NCBI GenBank assembly: GCA_947623965.1
Contig: CANQIF010000004.1
Span: 1 to 64,000 of the forward strand
Reading direction: 5' to 3'
DNA: 64,000 nt
Source: an uncultured Alistipes sp.
GTDB taxonomy: Bacteria; Bacteroidota; Bacteroidia; Bacteroidales; Rikenellaceae
Positions 54,001 to 61,694 of this stretch are shown here, piece by piece. The notes below the pieces were generated by a model that worked only from the letters and a program-made list of their open reading frames with translations, had not been told where the DNA came from and made no database searches. Made by a program: the position numbers and the translations under genes. The first letter of the stretch is position 1; the number at the start of each line of letters is the position of its first letter.

Positions 54001-54263
54001 GGAACGATGGCGTCGGGACGCTCGTAGCGGATGATCTTGGCCACGTATTCGAGCGTCAGCGGCTCCATGTAGACCTTGTCGGCGATGTGCGTGTCGGTCA
54101 TGATCGTCGCCGGATTCGAATTGGCGAGGATCACCTCGTATCCCTCTTCGCGCAGCGCCAGGCAGGCCTGCGTACCTGCATAGTCGAACTCGGCGGCCTG
54201 ACCGATCACGATCGGGCCCGAGCCGATGACCATCACTTTCTTGATATCGGTTCTCTTAGGCAT
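51081..54263 (-). CDS. carB: Carbamoyl-phosphate synthase, large subunit
   Basis: 1060 residues. Two homologous halves, each with an ATP-grasp site ([40 protein letters not shown]), [19 protein letters not shown] and [19 protein letters not shown], and a C-terminal MGS-like domain (about 935-1060) ending in [20 protein letters not shown]. It makes carbamoyl phosphate from bicarbonate, ammonia from CarA, and two ATP. The start overlaps the carA stop by 8 bases. Confidence 0.98.
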   Translation of the reverse strand: MPKRTDIKKVMVIGSGPIVIGQAAEFDYAGTQACLALREEGYEVILANSNPATIMTDTHIADKVYMEPLTLEYVAKIIRYERPDAIVPGLGGQTGLNLAVQLAKKGILEECQVEILGTSFSSIERAEDRELFKELCQSLGEPVLPSAVATSIDEGVKIAAEIGYPVVLRPAFTLGGTGGGFVDTEAELREMMRNALFLSPVHQVLIEKSIKGYKEIEFEVMRDCNDTAIAICSMENVDPVGIHTGDSIVVAPCQTLTNREFQMLRSSALKIIRELKIEGGCNVQFALDPLSFQYYLIEVNPRVSRSSALASKASGFPIARVSAKIAVGLTLDEIRIANTPASFEPTLDYVVTKVARFPFDKFSDASNKLGTQMKATGEVMAIGRTMEESLLKAVRSLETGVCHIYHRKFDNWSNDELLAYIKDATDDRLYAIAQLIRNGVDLVMIYNNTKIDMFFLDKFKNIVEMEQVVRAHKGDIETLRDAKRMGFGDKYIGQLWGMSEHDLYLLRREHGIFPVYKMIDTCGGEFDSYVPYFYSTYEEENESVVSGREKIVVLGSGPIRIGQGVEFDYSTVHAIWSIREAGYEAIIINNNPETVSTDYTTSDKLYFEPLTVEDVMNVLHLERPKAIVVSLGGQTAINLAEPLAQLGVPIIGTDCEAIRNAEDRGCFEKIMEELGIPQPEAEAVTDIEAGVRAAARIGYPVLVRPSYVLGGRAMQIVSNEERLRHYLQTAVEVNVDSPVLVDRYIMGKELEVDAICDGRDVFIPGIMEHVERTGIHSGDSISVYPTFSVSQHARAKIIDYTVRLGLRIGIVGLYNIQFIVDADDEVYVIEVNPRSSRTVPFLSKSTGVPMAHIATQVILGRSLREQGITEVYGKEKTRWYVKAPAFSFAKIRGMDSYLSPEMKSTGEAIGYDDKLTRALYKALQATGMNVSNYGTIFVTIADPDKPAALPLIRRFYDLGFNIEATTGTAEYLRKHGIRTRTRRKLREGSSEIIDALRQGHVSYVINTIDINQHNTRLDGYEIRRTAVENNVTVFTALETVRVLLDVLEEITLRVSTIDAK

Positions 54264-55350
54264 TTCTCTTTCCCTCCTCCATTAAATGTGCGAACTTCTT
54301 GAACAGATGACAGCTGTCGAGCGGCCCTGCGGCGCTCTCGGGGTGGAACTGCATCGAAAAGACGCGGTCGGCCTTGCAGGCGATCCCCTCGACCGTGCCG
54401 TCGAGCAGGTTGACGTGCGTCACTTCGAGCCCCGTGCCCTGCAGCGAGCCGGCATCGACGGCGTAGCTGTGGTTCTGGCTCGTGATCTCGATGCGGCCCG
54501 TTTCGAGGCACCGCACAGGGTGGTTCGCGCCGCGGTGGCCGAACTTCATCTTGCGCGTGCGGGCGCCGTAGGCGAGCGCCAGGAGCTGGTGGCCCATGCA
54601 GATGCCGAAGATCGGCAGACGGCCGCGCAGCCGGCGCACGGTCTCGATCACGGGCTGCACGTCCTCGGGGTTGCCGGGACCGTTCGAGAGGACGATGCCG
54701 TCGGGACGGAAGGCCATGATCTCCTCGACCGTGGCGTTGTAGGGGACGATCGTCACGTTGCACCCCACGCGGTTGAGCTGGCGGATGATGTTGTTCTTGA
54801 TGCCGCAGTCGATCGCCACCACGTCGTAGCTGTGGTTGGGCACGCGCGACATCCAGCGTTTCTTGCAGCTGACGCGCGCGACCATATCGTGCGGCAGGTC
54901 GTAGGCCTCGAGGCGGGCGAGGGCCTCCTCGCGCGGGGTCGCGGCATCCGTCACGATCACCTTCTGCGTCCCCTCGTCGCGGATCACGCGCGTCAGCGCC
55001 CGCGTGTCGAGCCCCCAGATGCCCGGGATGCCGTACTCCTCGAGCACCTCGCTCAGCGTCCGCGTATAACGGAAGTTCGACGGAAGGTCGTTGTACTCGC
55101 GGACGATCATGCCGCCGATGGTCGGGGTCTTCGTCTCGTAGTCCTCGTCGGCCATGCCGTAGTTGCCGATGAGCGGGTAGGTCATCACCACCATCTGGTC
55201 CGTGTACGAGGGGTCGGACATGATCTCCTGGTAGCCGACGATCGAGGTGTTGAAGACGATCTCGTTGATCGCCTCGCGGTCGGCGCCGAAACCGTAGCCG
55301 TAGAACTCGCGACCGTTCTCCAGGACGATTTTCTTCGTAAATGCTTTCAT
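54256..55350 (-). CDS. carA: Carbamoyl-phosphate synthase, small subunit
   Basis: 364 residues from the ATG at 55350. N-terminal [15 protein letters not shown] and the class I glutaminase with [16 protein letters not shown], the nucleophile Cys in [15 protein letters not shown], and [10 protein letters not shown]. It releases ammonia from glutamine and channels it to CarB. It overlaps pyrC upstream (ATGA) and carB downstream, so the three are translationally coupled. Confidence 0.98.
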   Translation of the reverse strand: MKAFTKKIVLENGREFYGYGFGADREAINEIVFNTSIVGYQEIMSDPSYTDQMVVMTYPLIGNYGMADEDYETKTPTIGGMIVREYNDLPSNFRYTRTLSEVLEEYGIPGIWGLDTRALTRVIRDEGTQKVIVTDAATPREEALARLEAYDLPHDMVARVSCKKRWMSRVPNHSYDVVAIDCGIKNNIIRQLNRVGCNVTIVPYNATVEEIMAFRPDGIVLSNGPGNPEDVQPVIETVRRLRGRLPIFGICMGHQLLALAYGARTRKMKFGHRGANHPVRCLETGRIEITSQNHSYAVDAGSLQGTGLEVTHVNLLDGTVEGIACKADRVFSMQFHPESAAGPLDSCHLFKKFAHLMEEGKRNA

Positions 55351-56735
55351 CGTATCTGTTTGGTATTCGTTGTATCTTCGTAAACGCAGCGACCGCCGAC
55401 GTAAGTCCGGACGGCACGGCCCGTGACCCGCCGGCCGGCGAAGGGGGTCGAGCGGCCCTTCGAGCGGAAGGTCCCGGGGTCGATCGTGTAGGGGGTGTCG
55501 AGGTCGAGCACCGTGAAGTCGGCCGTCTCGCCCGCGGCCAGTCCGCCGCCGAAGCCGAAGAGGCGCCGCGGCGCGACAGACATCAGGTCGATGAGCCGTT
55601 CGAGCGGGAGGATGCCCCGCCGGACGAGCCCCGTGTAGAGGACGCCGAAGGCGCATTCGAGCCCGACGATTCCCATAGCGCTGCCGGCCAGTCCGCGCGA
55701 CTTCTCCTCGGCCGAGTGGGGGGCGTGGTCCGTGGCGATCACCTCGATCGTGCCGTCCAGGAGCCCCGCGACGAGGGCCTCGCGGTCGGCGCGGCTGCGC
55801 AGCGGCGGATTCATCTTCCAGCGACCCTCCTCCTGCAGGTCCTCGTCGGAGAGGAGCAGGTAGTGCGGCGCCGTCTCGCAGCTGACCGCGAGGCCGGCCG
55901 CCTTGGCGCGGCGGACCAGCTCGACGCTCTCGGCAGTCGAGACGTGGCAGACGTGGTAGCGGCACCCCGTCTCGGCGACGAGGCGCAGATCGCGCTCGAC
56001 CTGCCGCCACTCGCTCTCGGAGGAGATGCCGCGGTGACCGTGGGCGCGGCAGTAGGCGCCGTCGTGGATGTAGCCGCCGCGGAGCAGTTCGTTCACCTCG
56101 CAGTGGGCGACGATCGGTTTGTTCAGGCGCGCCGCCTCGATCATCGCGCGGCGCATATCCTCCTCGCTTTGCACGCCGCAGCCGTCGTCCGAGAAGCCAG
56201 CCACGTAGGGGGCCATCGCCTCCAGGTCGGCCGTCGGACCGCCGCCGCGCCGGCCGCGCGAGATGCAGCCGTAGGGAATCACCCGCACCACGGCGTCGCG
56301 GGCGATCAGCGCCCGCTCGACGTCGAGCGTCTCCAGCGAGTCGGGCGCGGGGTTCAGGTTCGGCATCGGGCAGACGAGCGTGTAGCCCCCGGCAGCCGCG
56401 GCGGCCGTGCCGGTGGCGATCGTCTCCTTGTAGCCGTAGCCCGGCTCGCGCAGGTGGACGTGGACATCGACCAGCCCGGGGACGACCGTAAGCCCGCCGA
56501 GATCGACCGTCCGGTCGCCGGGGGCAGGGGATGCAGGGGCCTTCGGGGTTGCTGAAGATGCCGGGGATGCCGGAGTGGCTGAAGCCGACGAGGATGCCGA
56601 AGCTGCAGGGGCTGCAGGGACCGACGAGGCTGCAGGGACTGCCGAATCGACGAAGCGGCCCTCTTCGACGACCAGGGTGCGCTCCTCGAAACCGCTGCCG
56701 GTGTAGCAGCGTGCGTGCGTATAGAAGGTTTTCAT
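55347..56735 (-). CDS. pyrC: Dihydroorotase with Ala/Ser/Pro-rich insertion
   Basis: 462 residues from the ATG at 56735. The metal-binding motif DVHVHLREPGYGYKE, the zinc-ligand His segments VAHCEV and YHVCHVSTAES, and ATDHAPHSAEEK identify a class I dihydroorotase, which cyclises carbamoyl-aspartate. Residues about 32-73, between the first beta strands and TVDLGGLTVVPGLVD, are a low-complexity run of Ala, Ser, Pro and Thr with no counterpart expected in the family. It lies at the outer edge of the small beta-sandwich domain, so activity is probably kept. First gene of the pyr operon. Confidence 0.95.
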   Translation of the reverse strand: MKTFYTHARCYTGSGFEERTLVVEEGRFVDSAVPAASSVPAAPAASASSSASATPASPASSATPKAPASPAPGDRTVDLGGLTVVPGLVDVHVHLREPGYGYKETIATGTAAAAAGGYTLVCPMPNLNPAPDSLETLDVERALIARDAVVRVIPYGCISRGRRGGGPTADLEAMAPYVAGFSDDGCGVQSEEDMRRAMIEAARLNKPIVAHCEVNELLRGGYIHDGAYCRAHGHRGISSESEWRQVERDLRLVAETGCRYHVCHVSTAESVELVRRAKAAGLAVSCETAPHYLLLSDEDLQEEGRWKMNPPLRSRADREALVAGLLDGTIEVIATDHAPHSAEEKSRGLAGSAMGIVGLECAFGVLYTGLVRRGILPLERLIDLMSVAPRRLFGFGGGLAAGETADFTVLDLDTPYTIDPGTFRSKGRSTPFAGRRVTGRAVRTYVGGRCVYEDTTNTKQIR

Positions 56736-56903
56736 CGTTCGATTCCCGTTTTTCGTTTTTCGTTCCATTTTTTGCACCTTTTCTCCCCCAGCATCGTCCG
56801 AGCAAGTTCGGCTCTGCTTTCGGCTTATCGAAAAGGTTCGCTCCGTCCCGGCCCGGTGCCGGCGGAGGCATCAGCCGCCCTACCGCGGAGAAGAGCAAGG
56901 CGC

Positions 56904-56935
56904 AAAAAAATAGGGTAACTAAACAGCTACCCTAT
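56904..56935 (-). terminator. Hairpin terminator in the pyrC leader, candidate attenuator
   Basis: On the minus strand an 11-pair stem ATAGGGTAGCT / AGTTACCCTAT (one G-T) with a 4-base loop is followed by seven T residues. It lies 170 bases before pyrC and downstream of a good promoter, so transcripts of the pyr operon must pass it. The stop codon of a leader ORF lies inside the 5' stem. Confidence 0.7.
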
Positions 56936-57033
56936 CGAGACGATTCTTCCGGCACGGAACCCGACGCGCTCCCCGACCAACAAGCGGCCTGCCACTGTTT
57001 TTCGGAAGGGGATATGGGGCGGTTCTGGATCAT
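56932..57033 (-). CDS. Possible pyr leader peptide ending in the attenuator stem
   Basis: 33 codons beginning ATGATCCAGAACCGC, peptide MIQNRPISPSEKQWQ..., stop TAG at 56932-56934 within the terminator's 5' stem. It starts about 30 bases after the predicted transcription start. A ribosome finishing this ORF would prevent the hairpin from forming, the arrangement known for pyrBI attenuation in E. coli. An in-frame ATG at 57126 would give 64 codons but lies upstream of the promoter. Function is inference; no homologue is recognised. Confidence 0.4.
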   Translation of the reverse strand: MIQNRPISPSEKQWQAACWSGSASGSVPEESSR

Positions 57034-57069
57034 GTCGCGTGCGGAATCGTTGTTTTCGTTGCGTGTGGA

Positions 57070-57100
57070 CAAAGGTAAGGCCTTTTCAGCGGCCGTGCAA
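57070..57100 (-). promoter_or_regulatory. Promoter of pyr operon leader
   Basis: On the minus strand TTG (complement of 57098-57100), 20 bases, then TACCTTTG (complement of 57070-57077). Transcription would start near 57063, giving a leader of about 330 bases before pyrC. Confidence 0.65.
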
Positions 57101-57149
57101 GCGATGCCGGCGATTTTTTTCAACATTTAATCATCCGGACAAGGCTGGG

Positions 57150-57490
57150 CGGCTCCATACAGGAACCGCAAATTAAAAATGAAAAATTAAAATTAAAAAA
57201 GCTACATTCGGGACGCAGCCTGCGGAGTGCTCGCATGTTCGGCGACGAACTGCGGGCCTCCGCTGCCAGGAGGCTGCGGCCCGCCGATCCCTACGGGATC
57301 GATTTTGTTTTGACCAGCCCGCAGCTACCGGTTAAAGTTGCGATGCTTCCGACAAAATCGGTCGCGGAGCGACCAGCAGCCCGCAGCCGCCCCCGGGCGG
57401 AGGGCTGCATTCTCGCGTCCCGCAGGTCCGCTCGTACAGCCCGTCCGCTCGGCTGCGGGCTGGCCTCGGACGGAAATCGGGGCCGCAGAT
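57150..57490 (+). repeat. Mosaic hairpin repeat cluster J
   Basis: An AT-rich AAATTAAAAATGAAAAATTA start, head GACGCAGCCTGCGGAGTGC, body GCGGGCCTCCGCTGCCAGGA, variable stem CGATCCC-TAC-GGGATCG, then an inverted second unit with CGGTCGC-GGA-GCGACC, CGCAGCCGCCCCCGGGCGGA and CCCGTCCGCTCGGCTGCGGG. The two units therefore face each other. Non-coding; between the pyr leader and the M23-like gene. Confidence 0.85.
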
Positions 57491-57520
57491 TCCTTATATT
57501 AAATACCCAACCGCAATGCC

Positions 57521-57654
57521 GCCTCGGCAAAATCTGCAAACAAGTGTATATTATGCCCCCAGCTTTTCGTATCTTTGGCTTCGCCGAAGATACTTCGCCT
57601 CGGCAAAATCTGCAAACTTCGTTTGCATTTTGCCCTCGGCTTTTCGTATCTTTG
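57521..57654 (+). promoter_or_regulatory. Tandem palindromic promoter element upstream of M23-like gene
   Basis: Two modules, each starting CCTCGGCAAAATCTGCAAAC and ending CGTATCTTTG, with -7 boxes TATCTTTG at 57570-57577 and 57647-57654. In the second, GCAAAATCTGCAAAC pairs with GTTTGCATTTTGC around a TTC loop, and AAGATAC...GTATCTT brackets the whole module. The spacer between the two modules, GGCTTCGCCGAAGATAC, matches the fabD copy's GGCTGCGCCTTAGATAC. The last box is 24 bases before the downstream ATG. Confidence 0.75.
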
Positions 57655-57678
57655 TCCCTCGATCCATCCCGATTGCCG

Positions 57679-58542
57679 ATGAAAAACTGGAAACATCCGA
57701 CGAACCTCTGGCGCGCCCTCTTCCGCAAGCGCCGCTTCGTCATGCAGAACGCCGCCGACGGGAGCGAAGAGTGGCACATCCACCTCTCGCCCGCGGGCTG
57801 CATCGCCGGCTGCGTCGCCCTGCTGCTCATGCTCTTCATCCTCGTGCTGACGCTGGCGGCCTACACCCCCGCGCTGGAGCTGCTGCCCGGCTACCGCACC
57901 GAGGCGAACCGTTCGCGCGAAAGCCTCGCGCAGAACATCATCCGTCTCGATTCGATGGAGCGCGTCCTGAACGACATGCTGACCTACAACCGCAACATCG
58001 CCATGATCATGGCCGGCAAGTCGCCCGTCGTCCGCACGATCGTCTCGGCCGACAGCACGCGCACGAGCACGATCCTCGTCATGCCCTCGGCCGAAGATTC
58101 GCTCCTTAGGGCCCAGATGGAGGGCGACGGCCCCTACGCCCTGGCGGGCAACGGCCCGCGCCGCGCCCTGCGCGAGGCGATCGAGCTCGCGACCCCCGTC
58201 GAGGGAATCGTCACCGAAGGCTTCAACATCGAGGAGGGGCGCTTCGGCATCCGCATCGCCGCAGCCGCCTCCGACCGCGTGACGGCGATCGATAACGGCA
58301 CGGTCATCGCCTCGCTCTGGACCCCCGACAACGGCAACCAGCTCGTCGTCCAGCACCGCGGCAACCTCATCGCCATCTACAAGAACCTTTCGCAGCCCCT
58401 CGTGACGACCGGCCAGGCGGTCCGCGCCGGCGAGCTCATCGGCCACACGGCCACGGCCGAGGGGGGCAAGCCGATCCCCTTCGAGCTGGAGCTCTGGAAC
58501 AACGGGCAGGCGGTCGATCCCGAAGGATATATCGTCTTCTAA
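57679..58542 (+). CDS. Degenerate M23 (LytM-like) membrane protein
   Basis: 287 residues from the ATG at 57679. One membrane helix (about 43-67, GCVALLLMLFILVLTLAAY) is followed by a coiled region and a C-terminal M23-like domain (about 170-287): TPVEGIVTEGFNIEEGRFGI, VTAIDNGTVIASLW, NLIAIYKNLSQPLVTTGQAV, RAGELIGHT, PIPFELELWNNGQAVDPEGYI. The zinc ligands (His and Asp of H-x-G-x-D, His of H-x-H) are replaced (GRFGIRI; IPFELEL), so it is probably not a peptidase. EnvC- and NlpD-like inactive LytM domains activate amidases; a similar role is possible. It precedes dxr and rseP. Confidence 0.83.
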   Translation: MKNWKHPTNLWRALFRKRRFVMQNAADGSEEWHIHLSPAGCIAGCVALLLMLFILVLTLAAYTPALELLPGYRTEANRSRESLAQNIIRLDSMERVLNDMLTYNRNIAMIMAGKSPVVRTIVSADSTRTSTILVMPSAEDSLLRAQMEGDGPYALAGNGPRRALREAIELATPVEGIVTEGFNIEEGRFGIRIAAAASDRVTAIDNGTVIASLWTPDNGNQLVVQHRGNLIAIYKNLSQPLVTTGQAVRAGELIGHTATAEGGKPIPFELELWNNGQAVDPEGYIVF

Positions 58543-58633
58543 TGAACACGCCGCACCCGAACGCTGCGAAGCACCCATTCAGAACCGCGGCGGGCCGCAC
58601 GCAGGCCGCCGCACCGAAACACGAAGCAACCGC

Positions 58634-59785
58634 ATGAAACAACGCTTGGCCATTCTCGGATCCACGGGATCCATCGGCATACAGACGCTCGACATCATTC
58701 GGGCCTATCCCGACCGCTTCGAGGCCCGCGTCCTCACGGCGAACCGCCAGTGGGAGCGGCTCGCCGAACAGGCCCGCGCCTTCGACGCCGACACGGTCGT
58801 CATCGCCGACGACCATTATTATGCCCCGCTGAAGGAGGCCCTCGCCGACACCGACACGAAGGTCTACGCCGGCGAGGAGGCCGTCGCCCAGGTAGCCGCC
58901 GGCGGCGACACGGAGGTGGTCGTCAACGCACTGGTGGGCTACGCCGGGCTGGCTCCCACCGTGGCGACGATCGAGGCGGGCAAGAAACTCGCCCTCGCCA
59001 ACAAGGAGTCGCTCGTCGTCGGCGGCTCCTGCGTCATGCCGCTGGCCCGCGAGCGGCGGGCCCCGATCCTGCCGATCGACTCGGAGCACTCGGCCATCTT
59101 CCAGTGTCTCGCGGGCGAGCGGTCGCCTCTCCGGCGGCTCCTCATCACCTGCAGCGGGGGGTCGCTGCGCGACCTGAAGCGCGAGCAGCTGGCCGGCGTC
59201 ACGGTCGAGCAGGCGCTCCGCCACCCGCAGTGGAACATGGGAGCCAAGATCACGATCGACTCCTCGACGCTCGTCAACAAAGGGTTCGAGGTGATCGAGG
59301 CGCACTGGCTCTTCGACGTCCCCGCCGACCGCATCGCGGTGCTGCAGCACCCGCAGTCGATCGTCCACTCGATGGTCGAATTCGAGGACGGCGCCATCAA
59401 GGCCCAGCTCGGCACCCCCGACATGCGGATGCCGATCAGCTATGCGCTCCTCTTCCCCGAACGGGCCGTGCGCCCCGAGGAGCATTTCAGCTTCCTCGAC
59501 CACCCCGAGCTCACCTTCGCCGAGGTGGACCGCGTGAAGTATCCCGCCCTCGACATCGCCTACGACTGTCTGCGCCGGCGCGGTACGGCCGCCTGCACGA
59601 TGAACGGCGCCAACGAAGAGGCCGTCGCCGCCTTCCTGGCCCGCCGCTGCGCCTGGACCGAGATCGTCCGCGCGATCGAATACGCCCTCGAACGGGCTTC
59701 GTTCGTCGCCGAGCCGACCCTCGCCGACTTCGCCGCCTCGAACGAGGAGGCGCGCCGTCTGGCGGCCGAATATTTGCACCTGTAA
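58634..59785 (+). CDS. dxr: 1-Deoxy-D-xylulose 5-phosphate reductoisomerase
   Basis: 383 residues. NADPH-binding RLAILGSTGSIGIQTLDIIR, ALANKESLVVGGSCV, the metal-binding ILPIDSEHSAIFQCL, ITCSGGSLRD and the conserved HPQWNMGAKITIDSSTLVNKGFEVIEAHWLFD. It converts DXP to MEP, the committed step of the non-mevalonate isoprenoid pathway. rseP follows 9 bases later, as in many bacteria. Confidence 0.98.
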   Translation: MKQRLAILGSTGSIGIQTLDIIRAYPDRFEARVLTANRQWERLAEQARAFDADTVVIADDHYYAPLKEALADTDTKVYAGEEAVAQVAAGGDTEVVVNALVGYAGLAPTVATIEAGKKLALANKESLVVGGSCVMPLARERRAPILPIDSEHSAIFQCLAGERSPLRRLLITCSGGSLRDLKREQLAGVTVEQALRHPQWNMGAKITIDSSTLVNKGFEVIEAHWLFDVPADRIAVLQHPQSIVHSMVEFEDGAIKAQLGTPDMRMPISYALLFPERAVRPEEHFSFLDHPELTFAEVDRVKYPALDIAYDCLRRRGTAACTMNGANEEAVAAFLARRCAWTEIVRAIEYALERASFVAEPTLADFAASNEEARRLAAEYLHL

Positions 59786-59794
59786 CCCGCGACC

Positions 59795-61126
59795 ATGGAA
59801 ATCCTGATTAAAATTCTGCAATTCTTCCTCTGTTTCACGATCATCGTGGGACTGCACGAGCTGGGCCACTTTCTCGTGGCGCGGCTCTTCAAGATCCGCG
59901 TCGAGAAGTTCTACATCTTCTTCGACCCCTGGTTCTCGCTCTTCAAGTTCAAGCGCGGAGAGACCGAATACGGAATCGGCTGGCTCCCGCTGGGCGGCTA
60001 CGTGAAGATCGCCGGCATGATCGACGAGTCGATGGACAAGGAGCAGCTGGCGCAGCCCGTCCGCGCCGACGAGTTCCGCGCCAAACCCGCCTGGCAGCGC
60101 TTCCTGGTGATGATCGCCGGCGTCGTGGTGAACCTCGTGACGGCCGTCGCGATCTACTGCGCCGTCTGCTACACCTGGGGCGACGCCTACTTCTCGAACG
60201 AGGACGCCCGCTGGGGATATACTTTCAACGAGGCGGGGCACCGGCTCGGCTTCGAGGACGGCGACCGCATCCTCGCGATCGACGGCGAGCCGGTCGATGA
60301 CATCCGGCAGATCGTCAACGACCTCATCATCACCGAGGGCGACCGCCGCGTCTCGGTCAATCGCCGCGGCAGCCGCACCGAGCTGCTGCTGCCCTTCGAA
60401 GAGCTCATCGCCTTCCGCCGCGACAAGGGCTACGAAGCGCTGCTGACGCTGCGCATGCCCTTCCTCATCGACAGCGTCGTCGCTCCGACGGCCGCCGCCC
60501 TGCAGCGCGGCGACGAGATCGTCGGCATCACGGCCCCAGGCTCGGAGGAGTACTGCGAGGGGCTGGATTTCAGCGGCTACAAGGCATTCCTGCAGCGTCA
60601 TGCGGGCGATACGGTGCGTCTCGAGGTACTGCGCGGCGGGACGACCTTCGAGACGCCGGTGCCCGTCTCGGCCGAGGGGCTGCTCGGAGTGATCTCGGCG
60701 AGCCCCTACACGCTGCGCACGCAGCGGTACACCCTCTTCGAGGCGATTCCCGCCGGGTTCCGCAAGGCGGGCCGCGTGCTGGCATCCTACTGGGAGCAGC
60801 TGAAACTGATCGTGCAGCCCCGCACGAAGATGTACGAGGAGCTGGGCGGCTTCATCTCGATCGGCAGCATCTTCGCACCCCAGTGGAACTGGGAGGACTT
60901 CTGGATGAAGACCGCCTTCCTGTCGATCATTCTGGCCGTGATGAACATCATCCCTATCCCGGGGTTAGACGGCGGGCACGCCCTCTTCACGCTTTGGGAG
61001 ATCGTCACGGGCCGCAAGGTGAGCGACCGGGTATTGGAGGCGGCCCAGTGGGTCGGGCTCCTGCTGATCCTCGCGCTGCTGCTCTACGTCAACGGCAACG
61101 ACGTCTACCGCTTTTTCCTGAAATAA
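59795..61126 (+). CDS. rseP: Site-2 protease RseP (M50 metalloprotease)
   Basis: 443 residues. The zinc motif HELGH lies in the first membrane helix (IIVGLHELGHFLVARLFKIR). PDZ-like regions follow (about 145-215 and 225-300), and the third ligand is in MNIIPIPGLDGGHALF. It cuts membrane-embedded anti-sigma factors or signal-peptide remnants inside the inner membrane. C-terminal helices end LALLLYVNGNDVYRFFLK. Length is normal for the Bacteroidetes form. Confidence 0.96.
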   Translation: MEILIKILQFFLCFTIIVGLHELGHFLVARLFKIRVEKFYIFFDPWFSLFKFKRGETEYGIGWLPLGGYVKIAGMIDESMDKEQLAQPVRADEFRAKPAWQRFLVMIAGVVVNLVTAVAIYCAVCYTWGDAYFSNEDARWGYTFNEAGHRLGFEDGDRILAIDGEPVDDIRQIVNDLIITEGDRRVSVNRRGSRTELLLPFEELIAFRRDKGYEALLTLRMPFLIDSVVAPTAAALQRGDEIVGITAPGSEEYCEGLDFSGYKAFLQRHAGDTVRLEVLRGGTTFETPVPVSAEGLLGVISASPYTLRTQRYTLFEAIPAGFRKAGRVLASYWEQLKLIVQPRTKMYEELGGFISIGSIFAPQWNWEDFWMKTAFLSIILAVMNIIPIPGLDGGHALFTLWEIVTGRKVSDRVLEAAQWVGLLLILALLLYVNGNDVYRFFLK

Positions 61127-61137
61127 GACCGAACGCC

Positions 61138-61689
61138 ATGAACGAACTCGAAAAAATGGCCGCGGGCGAGCTGTACGACTTCTCGTCCGACGAGATCGAC
61201 GGCAGCGTCCGCGCCGCCCGGCACAAGCTGCAGCGCTTCAACCGGTGCGTTCCCGGCGACGCGGCCTACCCCGACGCGCTGCGCGACCTGCTGCCCGCCG
61301 CGCACCCCTCGGCCGTCGTCGTGCCACCCTTCTTCTGCGACCACGGCTATCCGATCCGTCTCGGCGAGGGGGTCTTCGTCAACGGAGGCGCCACGATGCT
61401 CGACGGCGGCGGCATCGAGATCGGCGCCCGCACGAAGGTCGGCCCCGACTGCAAGCTCTACACGCCGCAGCACCCGATCGACTACCGCGAGCGGCGCCGG
61501 CCCGTCGAACGCGGTCTGCGGATCACGATCGGAGAGGACTGCTGGTTGGGCGGCAACGTGACGGTCTGCCCCGGAGTGCGGATCGGCGACCGCTGCATCA
61601 TCGGGGCGGGGAGCGTCGTGGTGCACGACATTCCCGACGATTCGCTGGCTGCGGGAAACCCCGCGATCGTCAAACGAAAACTGCAATAG
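61138..61689 (+). CDS. Sugar O-acetyltransferase (maltose/galactoside type, hexapeptide repeat)
   Basis: 183 residues from the ATG at 61138. The N-terminal helical cap MAAGELYDFSSDEI and a left-handed beta-helix with PPFFCDHGYPIRLGEGVFVNGG, IEIGARTKVGPDCKLYTPQHPID (catalytic His region), GEDCWLGGNVTVCPGVRIGDRCIIGAGSVV and DDSLAAGNPAIVKRKL are typical of Maa/LacA proteins. It acetylates a sugar hydroxyl with acetyl-CoA in a trimer; the physiological sugar is unknown. It lies 11 bases after rseP. Confidence 0.92.
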   Translation: MNELEKMAAGELYDFSSDEIDGSVRAARHKLQRFNRCVPGDAAYPDALRDLLPAAHPSAVVVPPFFCDHGYPIRLGEGVFVNGGATMLDGGGIEIGARTKVGPDCKLYTPQHPIDYRERRRPVERGLRITIGEDCWLGGNVTVCPGVRIGDRCIIGAGSVVVHDIPDDSLAAGNPAIVKRKLQ

Positions 61690-61694
61690 CGACG

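Noticed and set aside
54256..56898. One 880-residue frame spanning carA and beyond
   Set aside because: Only the part from 55350 is CarA; upstream it is the shadow of pyrC in another frame of GC-rich DNA.
56932..57126. 64-codon version of the pyr leader ORF starting at 57126
   Set aside because: Its start lies upstream of the predicted promoter, so the 33-codon form from 57033 is preferred.
4560..57490. Insertion sequences or transposase genes linked to the repeats
   Set aside because: No transposase, RAYT or integrase reading frame was found anywhere in the window.
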